Below are positions 60,567 through 64,000 of a DNA stretch of 64,000 nt, piece by piece (the stretch's first letter is position 1; every line of letters begins with the position of its first letter). The position numbers were made by a program, and so were the translations under genes. The stretch lies in assembly GCF_900100015.1 (NCBI RefSeq), contig NZ_FNDD01000024.1:1-64000 (forward strand). Direction: 5' to 3'. Origin of the DNA: Vibrio xiamenensis. Its GTDB lineage: Bacteria > Pseudomonadota > Gammaproteobacteria > Enterobacterales > Vibrionaceae. The notes under the pieces are model-generated. The model saw nothing but the letters and a program-made list of their open reading frames with translations. It was not told where the DNA came from and made no database searches.

Positions 60567-60653
60567 TTAGTAACCAAAACTTGTTGGGTATGCAAAGTTG
60601 CTGGTATAGACTGAACGACTAACCCAAAACTCTGCACTTGATAAACCTTTCAT
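60567..60653 (-). CDS. Putative 28-residue small protein, unrecognised
   Basis: ATG at 60653 opens 28 codons ending in TAA at 60567. The product begins MKGLSSAEFWVSRSV and ends YPTSFGY; it is rich in Ser and aromatic residues (W, Y, F), with no membrane segment. The site AAAGGTGAT, whose AGGTGAT matches the 16S rRNA 3' end exactly, lies five bases upstream, better than many housekeeping genes here. It has its own promoter-like elements and terminator. Function and family unknown; it might instead be a leader peptide or chance ORF in an sRNA. Confidence 0.5.
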   Translation of the reverse strand: MKGLSSAEFWVSRSVYTSNFAYPTSFGY

Positions 60654-60801
60654 AACTATCACCTTTCTCTGTTAACACATGTTAATAACAGGTCTCAGTT
60701 CCCTGGAGGCGACAAATCGGGCTCATCCAATGAGCAGTTGTTTTGCTTTACTAGAAGCTGGTTATAAATATACCACCAAGAAATTTAATTACAACAATAA
60801 A

Positions 60802-60817
60802 AGTGACCCGAATCACA
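60802..60817. promoter_or_regulatory. CRP-like binding site
   Basis: AGTGACCCGAATCACA matches the CRP core TGTGA-N6-TCACA at 9 of 10 positions. It is centred about 50 bases before the predicted start of the minus-strand small transcript and about 270 bases before pepD. Confidence 0.7.
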
Positions 60818-60879
60818 TAAAATAATATTACGCACTCAATTCCAGACTATTCCGTAATTTAATTACAGTTTTATTAACA

Positions 60880-61064
60880 CGGTGACGTAGGGCTTTTCCG
60901 AGTTGGTATTGCGCTGTACGGTTTTAGCGTACCCTAGCAAGCCCTCTGACTACTCACTGGTCAGCACAAATGATATGCTAACGGTTCTTTGACCAGGCCT
61001 AAGACGACAAAGAATTTACCCCTTGTCATCTAGCGTTTCATTTTTACCTGGTATTTCTAGTACT
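60880..61064 (+). promoter_or_regulatory. Long, potentially structured pepD leader
   Basis: Nested and competing helices are possible: AGGGCTT (60889-60895) with AAGCCCT (60939-60945) enclosing GTACG/CGTAC; then either CTGAC/GTCAG (60946-60964) or the alternative CTGGTCA/TGACCAG (60957-60963 with 60990-60996); then GACAA/TTGTC (61006-61027). The alternatives share bases, as in leaders that switch. I recognise no known riboswitch class. The transcription start is not fixed. Confidence 0.45.
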
Positions 61065-61076
61065 AAGGAGTCACCC

Positions 61077-62549
61077 GTGTCTGAATTCCACTCTGAGATC
61101 AGCAATTTATCTCCCGCTCTCGTTTGGCAGTTTTTTGATAAGATCTGTTCTATCCCTCACCCTTCGAAACATGAAGAAGCCCTAGCAACCTATATTGTTG
61201 AGTGGGCGACCAACCAAGGCCTTGAAGTGCGTCGTGATCCAACCGGTAATGTGATCATCAAAAAACCAGCGACCGAAGGCATGGAGCATAAAAAAGCGGT
61301 GGTACTTCAAGCACACATCGATATGGTGCCGCAAAAAAACGAAGACACCGAGCACGACTTCACTAAAGATCCGATTCAACCTTATATTGATGGAGAATGG
61401 GTCACCGCGAAAGGCACAACGCTTGGTGCTGACAATGGCATGGGCATGGCTTCTTGCCTCGCCGTTCTGGCCTCAAATGACATCAAACATGGCCCGCTTG
61501 AAGTCCTACTCACTGTCGATGAAGAAGCAGGCATGTCTGGCGCATTTGGGCTTGAAGCCGGCTGGTTAGAAGGTGAGATTCTACTGAATACCGATTCCGA
61601 ACAAGAAGGCGAAGTTTACATGGGCTGCGCTGGCGGTGTTGATGGCGAAATCACCTTCCCTATCGAGCGTGAAGCCAAACCAGAGCAATTCGAAACTCGT
61701 AAACTGGTGATTAAAGGCCTGAAAGGCGGTCACTCTGGTGTTGATATTCACACTGGCCGCGCGAATGCCAACAAACTGATGGCTCGTTTTCTTGCTCAGC
61801 ACGCTAAAGCGCTCGACCTTCGCTTAATTGAATTTCGTGGTGGTACTTTGCGTAACGCGATTCCTCGAGAAGCGTTTGTCACTGTTGCGCTACCAGCAAA
61901 GAATCTTGAACAGCTTAACAGCGTATTTGAAAGCTACACTGAACTGCTGAAAACCGAACTTACTGCGATTGAAACCAACCTAGTGTCTTTTAATGAAGCA
62001 GTAGATAGCCAAGAGCAACTGTTTTCAGCGCCATCTCAGCAACGTTTTATCGCCGCACTCAACGCTTGTCCTAACGGCGTGATTCGTATGAGTGATGATA
62101 TCGAAGGCGTAGTTGAAACGTCACTGAATGTCGGTGTTATCAGCACAGAAGAAAATGCCGTAAAAGTGTTGTGCCTGGTTCGCTCACTGATCGACTCTGG
62201 CCGTGACCAAGTGGAAGGCATTTTGAGTTCTGTTGCTGAGCTAGCAAGCGCAAGCATCGCTTTCTCAGGCGCCTACCCAGGTTGGAAACCAGACCCAGAT
62301 TCAGAAATCATGCATATCTTCCGTGACATGTATGAAGGGATCTATGGCCATAAACCTAATATTATGGTGATCCACGCCGGCCTTGAGTGTGGTCTGTTTA
62401 AAAAACCTTACCCGAACATGGATATGGTCTCGTTCGGTCCAACCATCAAATTCCCCCACTCACCGGATGAAAAAGTCAAAATTGACACCGTGGCGCTGTT
62501 CTGGGAACAGATGATTGCTCTGTTGGAAAACATTCCAGCCAAAGCTTAA
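61077..62549 (+). CDS. pepD: Aminoacyl-histidine dipeptidase PepD
   Basis: A 490-residue M20-family zinc peptidase (E. coli: 485) that cleaves X-His and other dipeptides. Metal and catalytic residues are in LQAHIDMVPQ, GADNGMGMA, TVDEEAGMSG and LLNTDSEQEGE; the GGHSGVDIHTGR stretch marks the dimerisation domain. The start is GTG at 61077, with AAGGAG six bases upstream; a longer frame from 61023 has no such support. An unusually long leader precedes it. Confidence 0.95.
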   Translation: MSEFHSEISNLSPALVWQFFDKICSIPHPSKHEEALATYIVEWATNQGLEVRRDPTGNVIIKKPATEGMEHKKAVVLQAHIDMVPQKNEDTEHDFTKDPIQPYIDGEWVTAKGTTLGADNGMGMASCLAVLASNDIKHGPLEVLLTVDEEAGMSGAFGLEAGWLEGEILLNTDSEQEGEVYMGCAGGVDGEITFPIEREAKPEQFETRKLVIKGLKGGHSGVDIHTGRANANKLMARFLAQHAKALDLRLIEFRGGTLRNAIPREAFVTVALPAKNLEQLNSVFESYTELLKTELTAIETNLVSFNEAVDSQEQLFSAPSQQRFIAALNACPNGVIRMSDDIEGVVETSLNVGVISTEENAVKVLCLVRSLIDSGRDQVEGILSSVAELASASIAFSGAYPGWKPDPDSEIMHIFRDMYEGIYGHKPNIMVIHAGLECGLFKKPYPNMDMVSFGPTIKFPHSPDEKVKIDTVALFWEQMIALLENIPAKA

Positions 62550-62560
62550 GCTTAAAATTA

Positions 62561-62586
62561 AAAAGCCAGCAGATTTGCTGGCTTTT
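62561..62586 (+). terminator. Terminator after pepD
   Basis: AAAAGCCAGCA pairs with TGCTGGCTTTT around four bases, followed by Ts. Confidence 0.87.
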
Positions 62587-62773
62587 TAATCGCTTACGAT
62601 AGATTTTATTTGTCATGACGGATAAAATTTATCGTTGGTCACTCTTGGTTCATGTTGCTAGATTTCGCCCTCTCTGGCGCTCCACCGAGCACTTCCTCTC
62701 CAGAGACGCCTAACCTTGTTATAAAGATGTCCTATCCTTGGGTATCTAACACTCAAACTATGTTGTGATAACC

Positions 62774-63217
62774 ATGAATGAAAAAATGCTTGTCGGCTGG
62801 CGAGAAAATTTTAGTTTGCCTACTTTGGGTATTCAAAAAATCAAAGCCAAGATCGACACTGGAGCGCGAACATCTTGTTTACATGCGTTCAAAATTGAAA
62901 CATTTAACAAAAATAATGAATTATGGGTGCGTTTCTGGATTCATCCAAGGCAACATGACATTGACTATGAGCAAGTCTGTGAAGCTTTAGTTATTGATGA
63001 GCGCAGTGTCAGAGATTCCGGTGGTCATGAAGAGATACGTTATGTCATTCAAACTGACCTACGACTTGGCGACCAGCAATGGCCTGCAGAAGTCACACTG
63101 ACTAACCGAGAAAATATGGCATTTCGCATGCTGCTAGGACGAACAGCAATGCATCACCGTCTTATTGTTGATCCCGTCCAATCATTTTTAATTCCCTTTG
63201 AGGAGCCTAAATCATGA
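62774..63217 (+). CDS. Retropepsin-like/ATP-dependent zinc protease family protein
   Basis: A 147-residue protein of the PF05618 family, called ATP-dependent zinc protease in databases but with a retropepsin-like fold. The aspartic-protease-type motif is [13 protein letters not shown]; a second conserved stretch is [17 protein letters not shown]. The ATG at 62774 is preferred over a GTG three codons upstream. Its stop overlaps the rimK start (ATGA), so the two are translationally coupled; this partnership is widespread and suggests a role in trimming or regulating RimK-made glutamate tails, which is inference. Confidence 0.85.
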   Translation: MNEKMLVGWRENFSLPTLGIQKIKAKIDTGARTSCLHAFKIETFNKNNELWVRFWIHPRQHDIDYEQVCEALVIDERSVRDSGGHEEIRYVIQTDLRLGDQQWPAEVTLTNRENMAFRMLLGRTAMHHRLIVDPVQSFLIPFEEPKS

Positions 63218-64000
63218 AAATTGCTATTCTGTCACGCAACGCAAGTCTGTATTCGACCAAGCGTTTGATCGAAGCGAGCAAAAACCGCGGACACGAAGTC
63301 AAAGTGATTGATGCGTTGCGTTGTTACATGAATATCAATTCTGAGTCGCCTGAGATTCATTATAAGGGTGAACAACTCTCTGGCTTTGATGCGGTCATTC
63401 CACGCATCGGTGCGTCAGTGACATTTTACGGTACTGCTGTTTTACGTCAGTTTGAGATGATGGGCATATACCCAGTCAACGAATCGGTCGCGATTACACG
63501 TTCACGTGATAAACTTCGCTCTATGCAACTTCTTTCACGCAAAGGCATCGGCATGCCGATTACTGGTTTTGCCAGCAAGCCTGACGACGTAAAAGATTTG
63601 TTAGATATGGTTGGCGGCGCTCCAGTGGTTATCAAGTTGCTGGAAGGCACTCAAGGCATTGGCGTTGTTCTTGCGGAAACTCGCAAAGCGGCTGAGAGCG
63701 TGATCGAAGCTTTTATGGGATTAAAAGCAAACATCATGGTTCAAGAGTATATTAAAGAAGCTAACGGCGCAGACATTCGTTGTTTTGTTATCGGCGATCG
63801 CGTAATTGCCGCGATGAAACGCCAAGGCGCCGAAGGTGAATTTCGCTCCAACTTGCACCGTGGTGGTTCGGCTTCTTTAGTTAGAATTACTCCTGAGGAA
63901 CGCCGCACAGCTGTCACCGCAGCTAAAATTATGGGGCTTAACGTAGCAGGTGTTGACCTATTGCGTTCGGCACGTGGCCCACTAGTGATGGAAGTAAACT
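63214..64000 (+). CDS. rimK: Ribosomal protein S6--L-glutamate ligase RimK (3' end outside window)
   Basis: The frame is open from ATG 63214 to the window end (262 codons seen; E. coli RimK is 300). It is an ATP-grasp enzyme that adds glutamates to the S6 C-terminus. The N-terminus reads [21 protein letters not shown]-grasp stretches include [38 protein letters not shown] and [11 protein letters not shown]. The final residues (GPLVMEVN) lead into the expected metal-binding Asn. It overlaps the zinc-protease-family gene by four bases. Confidence 0.95.
   Translation, partial: MKIAILSRNASLYSTKRLIEASKNRGHEVKVIDALRCYMNINSESPEIHYKGEQLSGFDAVIPRIGASVTFYGTAVLRQFEMMGIYPVNESVAITRSRDKLRSMQLLSRKGIGMPITGFASKPDDVKDLLDMVGGAPVVIKLLEGTQGIGVVLAETRKAAESVIEAFMGLKANIMVQEYIKEANGADIRCFVIGDRVIAAMKRQGAEGEFRSNLHRGGSASLVRITPEERRTAVTAAKIMGLNVAGVDLLRSARGPLVMEVN

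Larger units (their letters stand above)
60452..60760 (-). ncRNA. Putative small transcript (sRNA or small-protein mRNA) with own promoter and terminator
   Basis: On the minus strand an extended -10 (TGGTATATT; TATATT at 60767-60772) and -35-like TTGTAA (60789-60794, 16-base spacer) predict a start near 60760. A CRP-like box lies just upstream. The transcript would run about 300 bases to a strong terminator (60452-60479). Its 5' part can form GCTCAT/ATGAGC and TTAACA/TGTTAA hairpins; its middle holds a 28-codon ORF with a strong ribosome binding site. I do not recognise the family. It could be a dual-function RNA. Confidence 0.6.
60085..61076. other. Permease-pepD intergenic region (about 1 kb)
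   Basis: The gap holds a PurR-like box near the permease, a minus-strand transcription unit with a 28-codon ORF and terminator (about 60452-60772), a CRP-like box (60802-60817), and a long potentially structured pepD leader on the plus strand (about 60880-61064). The AT-rich stretch 60123-60440 shows nothing I can assign beyond promoter-like sequence. Confidence 0.7.

Overview
The window is about 64 kb of core chromosome from a gammaproteobacterium, almost certainly a Vibrio or close Vibrionaceae relative. The evidence is the encoded proteins (ProS, FadE, DnaE, BamA, GlnD and others), Vibrio-typical conserved proteins (DUF3549, DUF3301, a TIGR03503-type protein), and a gene order close to E. 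coli with Vibrio-type changes such as dxr lying between cdsA and rseP. The species cannot be fixed from the sequence alone. I see no tRNA, rRNA, CRISPR array, prophage or toxin cluster. The only mobile DNA is the 3' end of an IS200/IS605-type transposase at the left edge.

Layout. 1-0.35 kb: IS200-type remnant. 0.35-4.1 kb: truC-yqcC, a DUF3549/DUF3301 pair, a GNAT acetyltransferase, and a CsrB-family regulatory RNA on the minus strand with a VarA/UvrY-type box upstream. 4-7.1 kb: a KfrA-like small protein with yaiI, an AbgT-family transporter, and the alternative ribosomal proteins L31B/L36B behind a Zur-like box. 7.2-14 kb: trmO, proS, yafJ, gmhA and fadE, with a FadR-like operator before fadE. 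14-20.5 kb: a TIGR03503-type protein, dnaQ, divergent rnhA, a yafS-like methyltransferase, gloB, mltD and a YIP1 protein. 20.5-23.6 kb: an endonuclease/exonuclease/phosphatase-fold protein, glnB, a small cytochrome c and tilS.

23.6-43.3 kb is the large minus-strand cluster for translation, isoprenoid, phospholipid, lipid A and outer-membrane assembly. In transcription order it runs rpsB, tsf, pyrH, frr, uppS, cdsA, dxr, rseP, bamA, skp, lpxD, fabZ, lpxA, lpxB, rnhB, dnaE, accA, tilS. Terminator-like hairpins punctuate it at several junctions. 43.4-47.6 kb: map, glnD and a yaeH-type protein on the plus strand. 47.6-53.8 kb: nrdR-ribD-ribE-ribBA-ribH-nusB-thiL-pgpA on the minus strand (riboflavin, thiamine diphosphate, antitermination, phospholipid). 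53.9-60.1 kb: proB-proA, crl, frsA, gpt and an NCS2 purine permease behind a PurR-like box. 61-64 kb: pepD, a putative Zn-protease-family protein and rimK, which runs off the right edge.

The least explained part is the 1-kb gap between the purine permease and pepD. On its minus strand I see a promoter-like element next to a CRP-like box, a well-initiated 28-codon ORF and a strong terminator. On its plus strand lies a long potentially structured pepD leader. No wholly new multigene system is evident; most genes are housekeeping genes in conserved order.
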